Shown here piece by piece: positions 45,396 to 54,834 of a DNA stretch of 64,000 nt; position 1 is the first letter of the stretch, and every line of letters begins with the position of its first letter. The stretch comes from Gramella sp. AN32 (lineage in GTDB: Bacteria > Bacteroidota > Bacteroidia > Flavobacteriales > Flavobacteriaceae). The DNA is taken from assembly GCF_023718305.1 (NCBI RefSeq), contig NZ_QEYO01000013.1:87105-151104 (forward strand). The letters run 5' to 3'. The translations under genes were made by a program, and so were the position numbers. The notes below the pieces were generated by a model. It was not told the origin of the DNA. It was given only the letters and a program-made list of their open reading frames with translations, and made no database searches.

Positions 45396-47801
45396 ATGTT
45401 CATGCAAAGCGAAACCGAAACTGCTAATTCTATTTCATTTGATGAGTTCAAATCTGAGGTTCTCGATGATTACAGGACTGCTGTTATAAGCAGGGAATGT
45501 AGTCTATTGGGAAGAAGGGAAGTTCTTACGGGAAAGGCAAAATTCGGGATTTTTGGAGATGGGAAAGAGATTCCTCAACTTGCCATGGCCAAAGCTTTCA
45601 AAAATGGTGATTTTAGATCTGGGTACTATCGTGATCAAACCTTCATGATGGCTATCAACGCACTGACTCCGGAGCAATTTTTCGCCGGACTATATGCTGA
45701 TACAAATTTGGAAAATGAGCCCATGTCTGGCGGAAGGCAGATGGGCGGGCATTTTATGACATACTCCCTGGATGAACACGGGGATTGGAAAAATTTATTA
45801 GAGCAAAAAAATTCAAGTGCAGATATTTCTCCTACAGCAGGACAAATGCCGCGACTTTTGGGTCTTGCCCAGGCCTCCAAAATCTATAGAAATGTAGATG
45901 GAATCAATACCGAAAATTTTAGTGATCAGGGTAACGAAGTTGCCTGGGGAACCATAGGAAATGCAAGTACAAGTGAAGGCCATTTCTGGGAAACGATCAA
46001 TGCTGCAGGAGTGTTACAGGTACCCATGGTTGTTAGCGTTTGGGACGATGAGTACGGGATTTCTGTACATGCAAAGCATCAAACTACAAAACAAAGTATT
46101 TCTGAAGTTTTAAAAGGTTTTCAAAGGGATGAGGACCATAAAGGATTCGAGATTCTCGTAGTAAGGGGCTGGGATTATCCGGCACTCATGGAAACTTATG
46201 AAAAAGCGGGAAGAATTGCCCGGGAACAACATTGCCCGGTCCTCATACATGTTATCGAACTCACCCAACCGCAGGGACATTCTACTTCAGGTTCTCACGA
46301 ACGTTACAAATCACAGGAGAGATTAACCTGGGAGCGTGCTCATGATTGCAACTTAAAATTTAAAGAATGGATCGTTGAAAATGATTTCGCTACAGAGAGT
46401 CAGCTGGATGATCTTGAGAAACAAATAAGGAAAGGAATCAGAGCTTCAAAACAGGAAGCCTGGAAATCCTATTTAAAGCCTAACCTTGCCCGTCAAAAAG
46501 AGTTCGTACAGCATTTAGATAAACTTATCGCTAAATCTGCCAACGCAAATTTAATTAAAGGTATTAAGGCAAATATCAACTCTTCCCGAGAACCGCTTAA
46601 AAAAGACGTGATGTCCTGCGCAAGAAAGACGCTACGTTTTTTAATTGGAGAGGAATTTCCTGAAAAAACCGAATTCATTCGTTGGATGGATAGTTTTTTT
46701 GAAGTTTCTTCGAAAGAATACAGCTCAAATTTATATGCTTCTGAAGATATTTCTATTGAAATCCTTCCAACCTATAGCGAAGATGTAGAAGAAGTAGATG
46801 CAAGAATCATCCTTCGGAATAATTTTGATGCCATTTTTAATACACGACCGGAAGCTTTAATTTTCGGTGAGGATGCCGGAGAAATTGGTGATGTGAACCA
46901 GGGACTGGAAGGTTTACAATTAAAGTACGGGAAGCTGAGGGTTGCAGATACTGGCATTCGGGAAGCAAGCATCTTAGGCCAGGGAATCGGAATGGCCATG
47001 CGCGGTTTAAGACCAATTGCTGAAATTCAGTATTTGGATTATGTAATGTATTGTATCCAGGGCTTAAGCGATGATCTTTCTACATTATACTATAGAACGA
47101 ATGGAAGGCAAAAAGCGCCACTAATTGTGAGAACCCGAGGTCATAGACTGGAAGGTATCTGGCATAGTGGTTCGCAGATGGGCGGAATTTTAAATCTCAT
47201 TCGGGGAATGTATTTCCTGGTTCCCCGAAATATGACCAAAGCTGCCGGTTTTTATAATACCTTGTTAGATTTAGATACACCGGCTTTAGTAGTGGAATGT
47301 TTAAATGGTTACCGTTTAAAAGAAAAATTACCGGAGAATTTGGGGAAATTTAAAACCCCCATTGGAGTGGTTGAAACTGTAAAAGAAGGTACTGATATTA
47401 CGCTTGTTTCTTATGGTTCAACCCTTAGGATTGTTCAGGAAGTTGCCAAAGATCTCCTGGAGGCTGGGATTGATGCTGAAGTGATTGATGTTCAATCTTT
47501 GTTGCCTTTTGATTTAAACCATGATATCGTAAAAAGTGTTGAAAAAACCAATCGTTTACTGGTAATTGATGAAGATGTTCCGGGAGGTGGTTCGTCCTAT
47601 ATTCTTCAAAAAGTGCTGGATGAACAGAATGCCTATAAATTTCTGGATAGTAAACCCCAGGTTTTGACCGCAAAAGAACACAGGCCAGCCTATGGTACTG
47701 ATGGTGATTATTTTTCCAAACCATCTGCTGAAGATATGTTTGAAAAGGTTTATTCGATCATGTATGAATCCAATCCGGAAAATTATCCCAGATTGAGATA
47801 A
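45396..47801 (+). CDS. 2-oxoacid dehydrogenase E1, fused alpha and beta subunits
   Basis: A thiamine-diphosphate enzyme of 801 residues that decarboxylates a 2-oxoacid (branched-chain or pyruvate) and passes the acyl group to an E2. The alpha half (~1-390) has RQMGGHFM and the ThDP motif region GNEVAWGTIGNASTSEGHF; the beta half (~450-801) has GEDAGEIGDVNQGLEGLQLKYG, then ADTGIREASILGQGIGMAMRG and VIDVQSLLPFDLNHD. Alpha-beta fusions of this kind are common in Bacteroidota. ATGs at 45396 and 45402 are both possible starts; the TTG at 45378 overlaps the -7 box. It is monocistronic, ended by a terminator. Substrate preference cannot be fixed from sequence. Confidence 0.92.
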   Translation: MFMQSETETANSISFDEFKSEVLDDYRTAVISRECSLLGRREVLTGKAKFGIFGDGKEIPQLAMAKAFKNGDFRSGYYRDQTFMMAINALTPEQFFAGLYADTNLENEPMSGGRQMGGHFMTYSLDEHGDWKNLLEQKNSSADISPTAGQMPRLLGLAQASKIYRNVDGINTENFSDQGNEVAWGTIGNASTSEGHFWETINAAGVLQVPMVVSVWDDEYGISVHAKHQTTKQSISEVLKGFQRDEDHKGFEILVVRGWDYPALMETYEKAGRIAREQHCPVLIHVIELTQPQGHSTSGSHERYKSQERLTWERAHDCNLKFKEWIVENDFATESQLDDLEKQIRKGIRASKQEAWKSYLKPNLARQKEFVQHLDKLIAKSANANLIKGIKANINSSREPLKKDVMSCARKTLRFLIGEEFPEKTEFIRWMDSFFEVSSKEYSSNLYASEDISIEILPTYSEDVEEVDARIILRNNFDAIFNTRPEALIFGEDAGEIGDVNQGLEGLQLKYGKLRVADTGIREASILGQGIGMAMRGLRPIAEIQYLDYVMYCIQGLSDDLSTLYYRTNGRQKAPLIVRTRGHRLEGIWHSGSQMGGILNLIRGMYFLVPRNMTKAAGFYNTLLDLDTPALVVECLNGYRLKEKLPENLGKFKTPIGVVETVKEGTDITLVSYGSTLRIVQEVAKDLLEAGIDAEVIDVQSLLPFDLNHDIVKSVEKTNRLLVIDEDVPGGGSSYILQKVLDEQNAYKFLDSKPQVLTAKEHRPAYGTDGDYFSKPSAEDMFEKVYSIMYESNPENYPRLR

Positions 47802-47822
47802 TTCAAGTGTTTATTTTATATA

Positions 47823-47850
47823 AAAAGCCGCAAATTTCTTCGCGGCTTTT
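47823..47850. terminator. Bidirectional intrinsic terminator
   Basis: AAAAGCCGC / GCGGCTTTT with a 10-base loop, T-rich on both strands. It lies between the E1 gene and the convergent small lipoprotein gene. Confidence 0.88.
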
Positions 47851-47887
47851 CTCTTTTTCATAGGTGCGTATTGGAAACTATAAAAGT

Positions 47888-48340
47888 CTAATTCTTTCTT
47901 TTGTAAAATAAGCCCGGACCATCACAAGCCATCCAGCTGCTTTGTAAAACTGTATTATTTTCCCTCAGGCTTAAATGTTCTTTCAGATCACCTGTACAAT
48001 TTCCTATTAATTCTGAAGGCTGATTATAAGTTAATATAAAAGCTGCTTCCTCATCACTCATCAGGATTTCAAAACTTCCTTTAGCCTCTACTGAAATATT
48101 ATTTTTGATCCTTACTTTTTTAAAGCTTTTGTCCTGGTAGAAATAATAAGTCTCCTGCCATTCCATTTCTTCCCCAGTAGTTTCAGAACCGTCGAAACTT
48201 CCGGTCATCTTAAAAAGTTTCCATTGTTGAGGATAATCATTTGTGCTCAATTGAGGCTGATCAACATTTTCGAGGCTGCTCTCCTTTTCTTCAGAACAGG
48301 AAAACAAAGTCATTAAGGCTAAAAAAATAATTGTACGCAT
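47888..48340 (-). CDS. Small hypothetical lipoprotein
   Basis: A 150-residue exported protein with lipobox MTLFSC (Cys15). The mature part is mostly beta: QWKLFKMTGSFDGSETTGEE, WQETYYFYQDKSFKKVRI, KGSFEILMSDEEAAFILTY and a C-terminal SSWMACDGPGLFYKRK with two cysteines. The layout recalls lipocalin-like or META-like small lipoproteins but no family is recognised. It converges with the E1 gene. Function unknown. Confidence 0.75.
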   Translation of the reverse strand: MRTIIFLALMTLFSCSEEKESSLENVDQPQLSTNDYPQQWKLFKMTGSFDGSETTGEEMEWQETYYFYQDKSFKKVRIKNNISVEAKGSFEILMSDEEAAFILTYNQPSELIGNCTGDLKEHLSLRENNTVLQSSWMACDGPGLFYKRKN

Positions 48341-48409
48341 ACTTTTGTGGTATTCTTCACTTATGAGATGCCGAAAGCTTTAAAAAGTTGCGTAAAATTT
48401 TAAAATTTT

Positions 48410-49249
48410 TTATGGGATCCATTTTTTATCAAAATTGGGCTTTCTTTTCTCCAAAAAGGCATCCCTTCCTTCCTTGGCTTCCTCAGTCATGTAAGCCAGC
48501 CTGGTAACTTCGCCGGCAAACACCTGTTGTCCTACCATCCCATCATCGGTCAAATTCATGGCGAACTTCAGCATTTTGATGGAGGTTGGAGATTTTGCCA
48601 TAATTTCCTGGGCCCATTCATAAGCAGTATCTTCTAATTCAGCATGCGGGATCACAGCATTCACCATTCCCATTTCATAAGCTTCCTGTGCGGAGTAATT
48701 TCTGCCTAAAAAGAAAATCTCACGGGCCCTTTTTTGCCCCACCATTTTCGCGAGATATGCGGAGCCATATCCGGCATCGAAACTGGTTACATCGGCATCG
48801 GTTTGTTTAAAGATGGCATGTTCTTTACTGGCCAGGGTTAAATCGCAAACCACGTGCAGGCTGTGTCCGCCGCCAACCGCCCATCCCGGGACAACCGCAA
48901 TGACGGCTTTTGGCATAAAACGAATCAACCTTTGCACTTCTAAAATATTTAATCGATGATACCCATCTTCCCCCACATAGCCCTGATGGCCACGGGCAGT
49001 CTGGTCGCCACCACTACAAAATGCCCATTTTCCATCTTTTGTGGAAGGCCCTTCCCCTGAAAGTAATACGCAACCAATAGAAGTATCCTCATGTGCATCC
49101 TGAAAAGCATCCAGTAATTCTGAAGTGGTTTTAGGTCGAAAAGCATTTCTAATCTCTGGCCTGTTAAAGGCAATTCTCGCTACTCCACCTGCTTTTTTAT
49201 AGGTAATATCTTCGTATTCTTTTACAGTTTTCCAATTAATTTCAGGCAT
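48410..49249 (-). CDS. menB: 1,4-dihydroxy-2-naphthoyl-CoA synthase MenB
   Basis: A crotonase-fold enzyme of 279 residues that closes the second naphthoquinone ring of menaquinone from O-succinylbenzoyl-CoA. The MenB signature is clear: RIAFNRPEIRNAFRP, the SGEGPSTKDGKWAFCSGGDQ oxyanion-hole segment, and WAVGGGHSLHVVCDLTLAS, QTDADVTSFDAGYGSAYLA with the Asp of the SFDxGxG motif. The C-terminus KRKPNFDKKW is typical. menD and menF lie 1.5-4 kb away on the same strand; other men genes are not in the window. Confidence 0.96.
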   Translation of the reverse strand: MPEINWKTVKEYEDITYKKAGGVARIAFNRPEIRNAFRPKTTSELLDAFQDAHEDTSIGCVLLSGEGPSTKDGKWAFCSGGDQTARGHQGYVGEDGYHRLNILEVQRLIRFMPKAVIAVVPGWAVGGGHSLHVVCDLTLASKEHAIFKQTDADVTSFDAGYGSAYLAKMVGQKRAREIFFLGRNYSAQEAYEMGMVNAVIPHAELEDTAYEWAQEIMAKSPTSIKMLKFAMNLTDDGMVGQQVFAGEVTRLAYMTEEAKEGRDAFLEKRKPNFDKKWIP

Positions 49250-49345
49250 ATCAAAAAGTTTGAAGTAAAAATAAAGTTTTCAGTCTAAAGCAGAAGTTTC
49301 CCATAGAATTTCTTATAAATTTCTTTCATAATCAGGCTCAAATGG

Positions 49346-49353
49346 TAATTTTG
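49346..49353 (+). promoter_or_regulatory. -7 box for the 147-residue exported protein
   Basis: TAATTTTG followed by CATAATTC, 33 bases before the ATG at 49387. Confidence 0.5.
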
Positions 49354-49386
49354 CATAATTCTTGATATCTTTCAGAAAAATAGAAA

Positions 49387-49830
49387 ATGAAATTTCGATT
49401 ACTTATCATTCTAATCCTTGCAGGCTTTTCTATGAATGGCCAGGAATATTGGGATCGTAAAGATTTTGAAATAAGGCCGAATAAGATTGAAAATAGCTGG
49501 AAGGATCTAAGTTTTTCCTGGCAAAGCGAATCTGATTTTATTCTGCCCGATGGGACTTTTAAAGATGAAAACCTCATTCAGAAAAAGGAAATCGACATGG
49601 TTGGAATTATCAAACAGGCGAATAGTTATAAGCCGAAAACAATAGATCTTGGTTCTCCCATTCAAATTATTAAAAAAGAAAGAAAAACTATTGAATTTAC
49701 CGCGGAAACCATGGTGCGGGATTATGATGATATCTTTAATAATCCATATTATGCAAGTCCTTTCCGAAGTAATTTTAATGCGAACCCTTATTATTACCGA
49801 AGGTACACTCCTACCCGATCCAGGTTTTAA
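49387..49830 (+). CDS. Hypothetical exported protein
   Basis: A 147-residue protein with signal peptide MKFRLLIILILAGFSMNGQ. The mature part is polar with several Trp/Phe-rich short motifs (YWDRKDFEIRPNKIENSW) and a Tyr/Arg/Asn-rich tail (NPYYYRRYTPTRSRF), which suggests a small surface or periplasmic protein. No family recognised. Its stop overlaps the convergent S1-domain gene by 4 bases. Confidence 0.7.
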   Translation: MKFRLLIILILAGFSMNGQEYWDRKDFEIRPNKIENSWKDLSFSWQSESDFILPDGTFKDENLIQKKEIDMVGIIKQANSYKPKTIDLGSPIQIIKKERKTIEFTAETMVRDYDDIFNNPYYASPFRSNFNANPYYYRRYTPTRSRF

Positions 49831-50660
49831 TCTTTTAGTATAATACCGTCTTCTTTAATTTCTATAGACCTTTGTTTATAAAGACTGCCCACTGCACGCT
49901 TAAAACTTTTCTTACTCATCTGTAAGCGATTTTTGATCTCATCAGGATGAGATTTATCGGTAAGATCTAAAAAGCCACCAGCCGATTCCAGATGGTCCAG
50001 GATCTTTTGAGCATTGGGTTCAATACTTCGATAACCCGGCCTTTGTAAGGATAGATCAATCTTGTTATCTTCCCTTATCTTTTTAATAAATCCCTTTATC
50101 TTCTTCCCAATTTTCAAATCCTTAAAAACTTCATCATGGTAGATCAATCCAAGATGAATTTGATTTACAATTGCATTATAGCCCAGATCGGTTTTATTAC
50201 TGATAATTAAATCCACTTCTTCAAAAGGTTCTACAGTAAGGGTTTCATTGTCTAAAAAAGAGTGCACCTTACTGGACGCTGCCAGTCTATCTGTTTCCAG
50301 GTCCAGATAACAAAAAACCAGATATTCATTATGCGGAATCATGGGAACAACCTGTTCTTTAAAAGGAGCGAATAAATGTTTTTCCAGTCCCCAATCTAAG
50401 AAAGCACCAAATTTATTTACTTCGACACACTTCAGCATTTTAAATTCGTCCAGTTTGATTTTTGGTTCCAGGGTAGTTGCAACCGGTCTTTCGTCATGAT
50501 CTAAATAGACGAAAACTTTGATCATACTCCCTAATTCATAATTTTCAGGAACATACTTATTGGGAAGCAAAACCTCTTCATCTTCTACATTGTTAAGATA
50601 CACGCCATGATCTGTTGCGCGTTCGATCCTTAATTCATGATATTCACCTAACTGAATCAT
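49827..50660 (-). CDS. CvfB-like S1 RNA-binding protein
   Basis: A 277-residue protein with the layout of CvfB: three S1-like OB folds followed by a winged helix. Visible landmarks are YLNNVEDEEVLLPNKYVPEN in the first domain, LDWGLEKHLFAPFKEQV in the second, and GFIKKIREDNKIDLSLQRPGYRS in the third; the winged helix is DKSHPDEIKNRLQMSKKSFKRAVG. CvfB proteins bind RNA and affect virulence-factor expression in Gram-positives; in Bacteroidota the role is unknown. It sits between menB and menD but is separately promoted (box at 50678-50685). Confidence 0.88.
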   Translation of the reverse strand: MIQLGEYHELRIERATDHGVYLNNVEDEEVLLPNKYVPENYELGSMIKVFVYLDHDERPVATTLEPKIKLDEFKMLKCVEVNKFGAFLDWGLEKHLFAPFKEQVVPMIPHNEYLVFCYLDLETDRLAASSKVHSFLDNETLTVEPFEEVDLIISNKTDLGYNAIVNQIHLGLIYHDEVFKDLKIGKKIKGFIKKIREDNKIDLSLQRPGYRSIEPNAQKILDHLESAGGFLDLTDKSHPDEIKNRLQMSKKSFKRAVGSLYKQRSIEIKEDGIILKD

Positions 50661-50677
50661 ACTTAAATTTTAAAGTG

Positions 50678-50685
50678 CAAATATA
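50678..50685 (-). promoter_or_regulatory. -7 box for the CvfB-like gene
   Basis: The minus strand reads TATATTTG, 18 bases before the ATG at 50660. Confidence 0.6.
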
Positions 50686-50702
50686 GCTTTAATAGAATGA
50701 AA

Positions 50703-50733
50703 AATCCGTTCCGGTATTACACCGAAACGGATT
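50703..50733 (-). terminator. Intrinsic terminator downstream of menD
   Basis: AATCCGTT and AACGGATT arms with inner CGGT/ACCG pairing, followed by TTTC on the minus strand, 55 bases after the menD stop. Confidence 0.65.
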
Positions 50734-50788
50734 CGTATTGCGTGAAATTTAATTATTTTTACATGCTTTCCTTTTTGAAATACCTGTT

Positions 50789-52522
50789 TTAAGTTTTTAT
50801 AAAACCGAAATATTTTAATAAAACCTCATCATTAATTTTTCGGGGCGTCATAATTTCCAGCAATTTAGGCCGCGAAGAAGTTGAAAAAAATTCAACAAGA
50901 CTTTGCTCAATTTCTTCTTCGGAAGTTGCTAAAAAATAATCCAGTTTATATAATTCACAAAGTGGTTTCGCTTTCAGGTCATGAACGGTTTCAAAATAAG
51001 TCTCAAAATTTTCTGAATTTTTATTTCCCGGTAAAATCCTGAAAATCCCTCCACCCTGATTATTTAAAACGATAATCCTGAAGTTGTTAGGAATATAATT
51101 GTTCCACAGGGCGTTACTATCATAGAAAAAACTGAGATCGCCCGTAATCAGCAAAACCGGGTTCTTTTGTGCTACCGCCGCCCCTACTGCTGTTGAGACA
51201 CTACCATCAATACCGCTGGTTCCACGATTACAAAAGATTTTCATGCTTTTGTCCCATTCAAATAACTGGGCATATCGAATGGTGGAGGAATTTCCGAATT
51301 CAATCACCGTATGCTCGGGAACATGAGGAACAACCAATTGCATTGCCTTAAGGTCTGAATAGGGGATTTCAGCCATATATTCCTCATGGCGCTTTTGTCG
51401 TTGCACATGAATATTTTGCCAGAATTTAGCGTAATCACTTTCTACCTCTTTCTTCAGCGGGAGAAAGTTTGTAAAAAAACTATTCACTTCCGTTTCAAAA
51501 TGTTTATTCAAACAAAAGAAAGTGTTGTAAGCTTTCTTTTTATCAATATGCCAGTGGTGCGCCGGCTGATATTTCCTTAAAAATGCCTTGATCTTTTTGG
51601 AAACAATAAATCCACCAAAGGTGAGCAATATTTCGGGCTGTAATTTTTTAAATAATTCGGAAGGATCAACCTCCTTTTCGATAGGTCCAATTAATGTATC
51701 AATCCTGGTAAAAAAATTATGCTGGTGTAAATTTGAAGTGGTTTCAGTAAAAACAATTACGCTATCGTCTTCAGCTAACTTATCGAGAATTTCCTGCTCT
51801 ACCAGGTTGGGTTGGGCAACTCCAACAATGATCATTTTTCGTTTCGCCGCATTCCAAATATCAGCATAAGGCTGCAATTCATTTGATGCATAATTCCGGT
51901 TCAGAATTTCCGGAAGGATCTCCAAAGGATTTACCGTAATATTTTCTACGGTATCATAAAGAGGTTCGTAAAAGGGCACATTAATATGTACCGGCCCCTG
52001 TTCTTCAATAGCTTTGTTTAAGGCAAGGTTAATCTCCCGTTCGTTATGTTTTCGCGCCTCGAATTGTTTTTGCTGAAGTTTGGAATCCTGTAATTCATTT
52101 TCCAGTACCAGTTCAGAGTAGAGATTTGCTGAATAAAGAATATGATTTTCAAAGACATTTTTCTGCCTGATAGTTTGCCCGTCACCAATATCAATCCGTT
52201 CAATGGGCCTATCCGCAGAAATAATAACCAGCGGGATATCGCTATAAAAAGCTTCCGCTATAGCCGGATAATAATTCAACAATGCCGATCCGGAAGTGCA
52301 AACCAGTACTACCGGCTCATGTAATTGTTGGGCCATTCCCAAAGCAAAAAAACCGGCACAGCGCTCATCTACTATACTATAAGGTTTAATTTCAGGATGG
52401 TGGGTAAAACCAATGGTTAAGGGAGCGTTTCGAGAACCAGGGGAAATCACGACGTGCTTGATGTTCTTAGCCACGCAAAGAGTGACAATGGAGCGGGCAA
52501 CGGGGATCTTGGAATATTTCAT
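50789..52522 (-). CDS. menD: MenD, SEPHCHC synthase
   Basis: Thiamine-diphosphate enzyme that joins isochorismate and the succinic semialdehyde unit from 2-oxoglutarate in menaquinone synthesis; 577 residues from MKYSKIPVARSIVTL. The SPGSRNAPLTIGF, SGSALLNYYPAIAEAFYSDIP and the ThDP motif LITGDLSFFYDSNALWNN (GDxxF...N) plus GGGIFRILPG are all conserved. The ATG at 52522 is used rather than the TTG at 52531, which sits inside a -7 box (52529-52536). It follows menF by 49 bases and is ended by a terminator. Confidence 0.95.
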   Translation of the reverse strand: MKYSKIPVARSIVTLCVAKNIKHVVISPGSRNAPLTIGFTHHPEIKPYSIVDERCAGFFALGMAQQLHEPVVLVCTSGSALLNYYPAIAEAFYSDIPLVIISADRPIERIDIGDGQTIRQKNVFENHILYSANLYSELVLENELQDSKLQQKQFEARKHNEREINLALNKAIEEQGPVHINVPFYEPLYDTVENITVNPLEILPEILNRNYASNELQPYADIWNAAKRKMIIVGVAQPNLVEQEILDKLAEDDSVIVFTETTSNLHQHNFFTRIDTLIGPIEKEVDPSELFKKLQPEILLTFGGFIVSKKIKAFLRKYQPAHHWHIDKKKAYNTFFCLNKHFETEVNSFFTNFLPLKKEVESDYAKFWQNIHVQRQKRHEEYMAEIPYSDLKAMQLVVPHVPEHTVIEFGNSSTIRYAQLFEWDKSMKIFCNRGTSGIDGSVSTAVGAAVAQKNPVLLITGDLSFFYDSNALWNNYIPNNFRIIVLNNQGGGIFRILPGNKNSENFETYFETVHDLKAKPLCELYKLDYFLATSEEEIEQSLVEFFSTSSRPKLLEIMTPRKINDEVLLKYFGFIKT

Positions 52523-52528
52523 GAATCC

Positions 52529-52536
52529 CAAAATTA
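52529..52536 (-). promoter_or_regulatory. Possible internal -7 box for menD
   Basis: The minus strand reads TAATTTTG within the short menF-menD gap. Its position predicts a transcript starting at or next to the menD ATG, that is, a leaderless or nearly leaderless message. This is suggestive only. Confidence 0.4.
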
Positions 52537-52571
52537 CAATTTAAACGAAATTTGAAAGACTAATTTGAAGC

Positions 52572-53711
52572 TTATTTAACAAGAACAGATTTCATCGTTT
52601 CAGATTTATTCAGGGTTTCTATCCATTCTGAAGTGGGATTTGAATCTTTGGTAATGCCTCCGCCTACATAAATATGGGCAAAATCTTCCACCAATTTCAT
52701 ACACCGAAGGTTTACATATAAATCGGTTTTTGGAACAATAGCTGAAAATTGCCTGTTTTCCTGGTTCTTCCGGTTGGAATTCCTTTTTATTTCTGTTTTT
52801 ATGTTTAGTTCTCCCATAAATCCCGCATAAAATTTACGATCATAATTTTCATTTTCCAGGATGAACTCTAAGGCTTTTTGGCGAGGCAAGCCACAAATGG
52901 CCGGTGTGGGATGTAAAGCTTCTATAATCTTTTTTAAACCTTTAATGGCATTTAAACTTCCGCTGATTTCTGTACAAATATGTAATAGATTCCCGGCACT
53001 CTTTGAAAATGGTTTCCCTGCCTGGATATTTTTAACTTCCGCAACAGATTTTAACTGGTTCAGGATGAAGTCAGTTACCAGGGACTGCTCTTCGGTTTCT
53101 TTTGGCCCCCATTCTATTTCTCCTACGTCCTTATGTAATTGGGTCCCCGCCAGGGCCATGGTATTAAATCTATTTCTTTCAGTTTTGAGAAGAGCTTCCG
53201 GCGTAGCCCCCATCCAAATCCCTGTTTCGGGATGGTACCAGCAGGAAACATAAGCATGCTTATATTTCTGGAGTAATTTTTTAAAAATAGCAACAGGGTC
53301 AGGATCGGCCAATTCAACCTTTTCCTTTCTGGAAAGCACTACTTTTTTAAATTTCCCCTGCCCAATTTCATCTATCGCTTTCTGAATAAGGACTTCATAA
53401 TTTTTTTGATCGATGTCTGAAGTAAATTCACCAATTTCAATGGCTACTTCCACATCATTTTCGGCAGAGATTTCCTGAAATTCAAATTCGAGAACATCAG
53501 AATATTGCGTAGGGATTAAATATTTTTTTCTTTCAGAATTAAATGCAGCGAAAACATAGCCGCTTTCATCGAAATTTTCAACAAAATAGGTAGTAGAATT
53601 GTGTTGTACCCTGAGAAATACTTTGGTATCCCCGGGTTTTCTATAGGCGACAAAAGGTGCTTTTTTTGAAGTAAAAAGCTTTCTTAATTCCGGCAATAAT
53701 CCCTGTTCCAT
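52572..53711 (-). CDS. menF: Isochorismate synthase (MenF type)
   Basis: Chorismate-binding enzyme of 379 residues that makes isochorismate for menaquinone. Conserved parts: KFKKVVLSRKEKVEL near residue 138, WMGATPEALL near 166, LAGTQ with following EIEWGPKETEEQ, LHICTEISGSL, LHPTPAICGLPRQKALEFI near 290 and YAGFMGELN. The context (2 bases after the hotdog thioesterase, 49 bases before menD) supports a menaquinone rather than siderophore role. Confidence 0.93.
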   Translation of the reverse strand: MEQGLLPELRKLFTSKKAPFVAYRKPGDTKVFLRVQHNSTTYFVENFDESGYVFAAFNSERKKYLIPTQYSDVLEFEFQEISAENDVEVAIEIGEFTSDIDQKNYEVLIQKAIDEIGQGKFKKVVLSRKEKVELADPDPVAIFKKLLQKYKHAYVSCWYHPETGIWMGATPEALLKTERNRFNTMALAGTQLHKDVGEIEWGPKETEEQSLVTDFILNQLKSVAEVKNIQAGKPFSKSAGNLLHICTEISGSLNAIKGLKKIIEALHPTPAICGLPRQKALEFILENENYDRKFYAGFMGELNIKTEIKRNSNRKNQENRQFSAIVPKTDLYVNLRCMKLVEDFAHIYVGGGITKDSNPTSEWIETLNKSETMKSVLVK

Positions 53712-53713
53712 AA

Positions 53714-54133
53714 TTATTTTTTCTTCGGTAAGGCAATAGTAGTTAGCTTGACAATTGAAATTAAATTGTTCTCTTCATCAGTGATCCTAATTTCAAATAA
53801 TTGCGTGGTCCTGCCTTTATGAACAAAGGTCGCTTTGGCATAAACCCAGCCTTCTTTTATACTTTTTAAATGATTTGCTGAAATTTCAATTCCCCGTACA
53901 AAAAAATCTTCGGTATTCAAAAAAACATAACTCGCCATGCTGCCCACACTTTCTGCCAGGGCGACACTTGCCCCGCCGTGTAAAACACCGTCCGGTTGAT
54001 GAACCCTGGAATTTACCGGCATTTTTGCGATTAAATAATCATCGCCAATTTCGGTAAACTCAATATTCAAGGTTTCCATAAGGGTATTTTTACACACTTT
54101 TTTTGAAAGCCCGAGCAATTCTTCCTTCGTCAT
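53714..54133 (-). CDS. Hotdog-fold thioesterase (PaaI/MenI-like)
   Basis: A 139-residue PaaI-type thioesterase: NSRVHQPDGVLHGGASVALAESVGSMASY contains the HGGxxxALAES motif in which the Glu acts as general base, and GIEISANHLKSIKEGWVYAKA follows. In this position, 2 bases before menF, it is a good candidate for DHNA-CoA thioesterase (MenI), the step after MenB. That assignment is inferred from position and family. Confidence 0.85.
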   Translation of the reverse strand: MTKEELLGLSKKVCKNTLMETLNIEFTEIGDDYLIAKMPVNSRVHQPDGVLHGGASVALAESVGSMASYVFLNTEDFFVRGIEISANHLKSIKEGWVYAKATFVHKGRTTQLFEIRITDEENNLISIVKLTTIALPKKK

Positions 54134-54179
54134 CCTTTAAAAGATTGGTTACTTTGTAAAAGTACAAAACCACAAACAG

Positions 54180-54815
54180 ATGAGCACCGAGAAAAGTGTT
54201 AGCTATACCATAAAAAACAGTTATTCCACCCTGAATAAAAAAACTTTGAAAACGAAAAATATCTGGCTTGTTTTCCATGGGATTGGATATTTGAGCCGCT
54301 ATTTTCTGAAGTATTTCAAACATTTAGATCCTAAAGAAAACTTTATTATCGCTCCGCAAGCCCAGTCAAAATACTATTTGAAGGGCGAATATCGGCATGT
54401 GGGCGCATCGTGGCTTACCAGGGAAAATACCGAAACTGAAATAGAAAATATGCTGGAGTACCTCGATGCGATTTTTGCTGTTGAAAACTTATCTGAAGTC
54501 GAAAACCTGAATATTTTCGGTTACTCCCAGGGAGTTTCCGTTGCCACCAGGTTCGTAGCTCGCAGGAAAATTGAGTGCAACAATTTAATCATGCACTCCG
54601 GAAAAGTTCCGCAGGAATTGAAGCCGGAAGATTTCGAATTTCTGAAAAACACGAATTTTTCATTTATTTACGGAACGAATGATGAATACCTCCAAACTGG
54701 AATTATAGAAGTTGAAGAAAAAAGATTAAAAGAACTATTTCCAAAGAATCTCGAAATTCTATGCTTTTCAGGCGGTCATGAAGTAAATCCTGAATTGATC
54801 TCAAAATTTGCTTAA
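54180..54815 (+). CDS. Alpha/beta hydrolase (phospholipase/carboxylesterase-like)
   Basis: A 211-residue hydrolase. The first part has WLVFHGIGYLSRYFLKYFKH (the oxyanion HG motif), then IIAPQAQSKYY. The nucleophile elbow is FGYSQGVSVATR, Ser in GYSQG, followed by LIMHSGKVPQEL, the acid in YGTNDEYL and the His in SGGHEVNPE. These match the small esterase/phospholipase family. Substrate not predictable. A dispersed intergenic element follows. Confidence 0.85.
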   Translation: MSTEKSVSYTIKNSYSTLNKKTLKTKNIWLVFHGIGYLSRYFLKYFKHLDPKENFIIAPQAQSKYYLKGEYRHVGASWLTRENTETEIENMLEYLDAIFAVENLSEVENLNIFGYSQGVSVATRFVARRKIECNNLIMHSGKVPQELKPEDFEFLKNTNFSFIYGTNDEYLQTGIIEVEEKRLKELFPKNLEILCFSGGHEVNPELISKFA

Positions 54816-54834
54816 TTTGGATAGCTTAGTAAGA

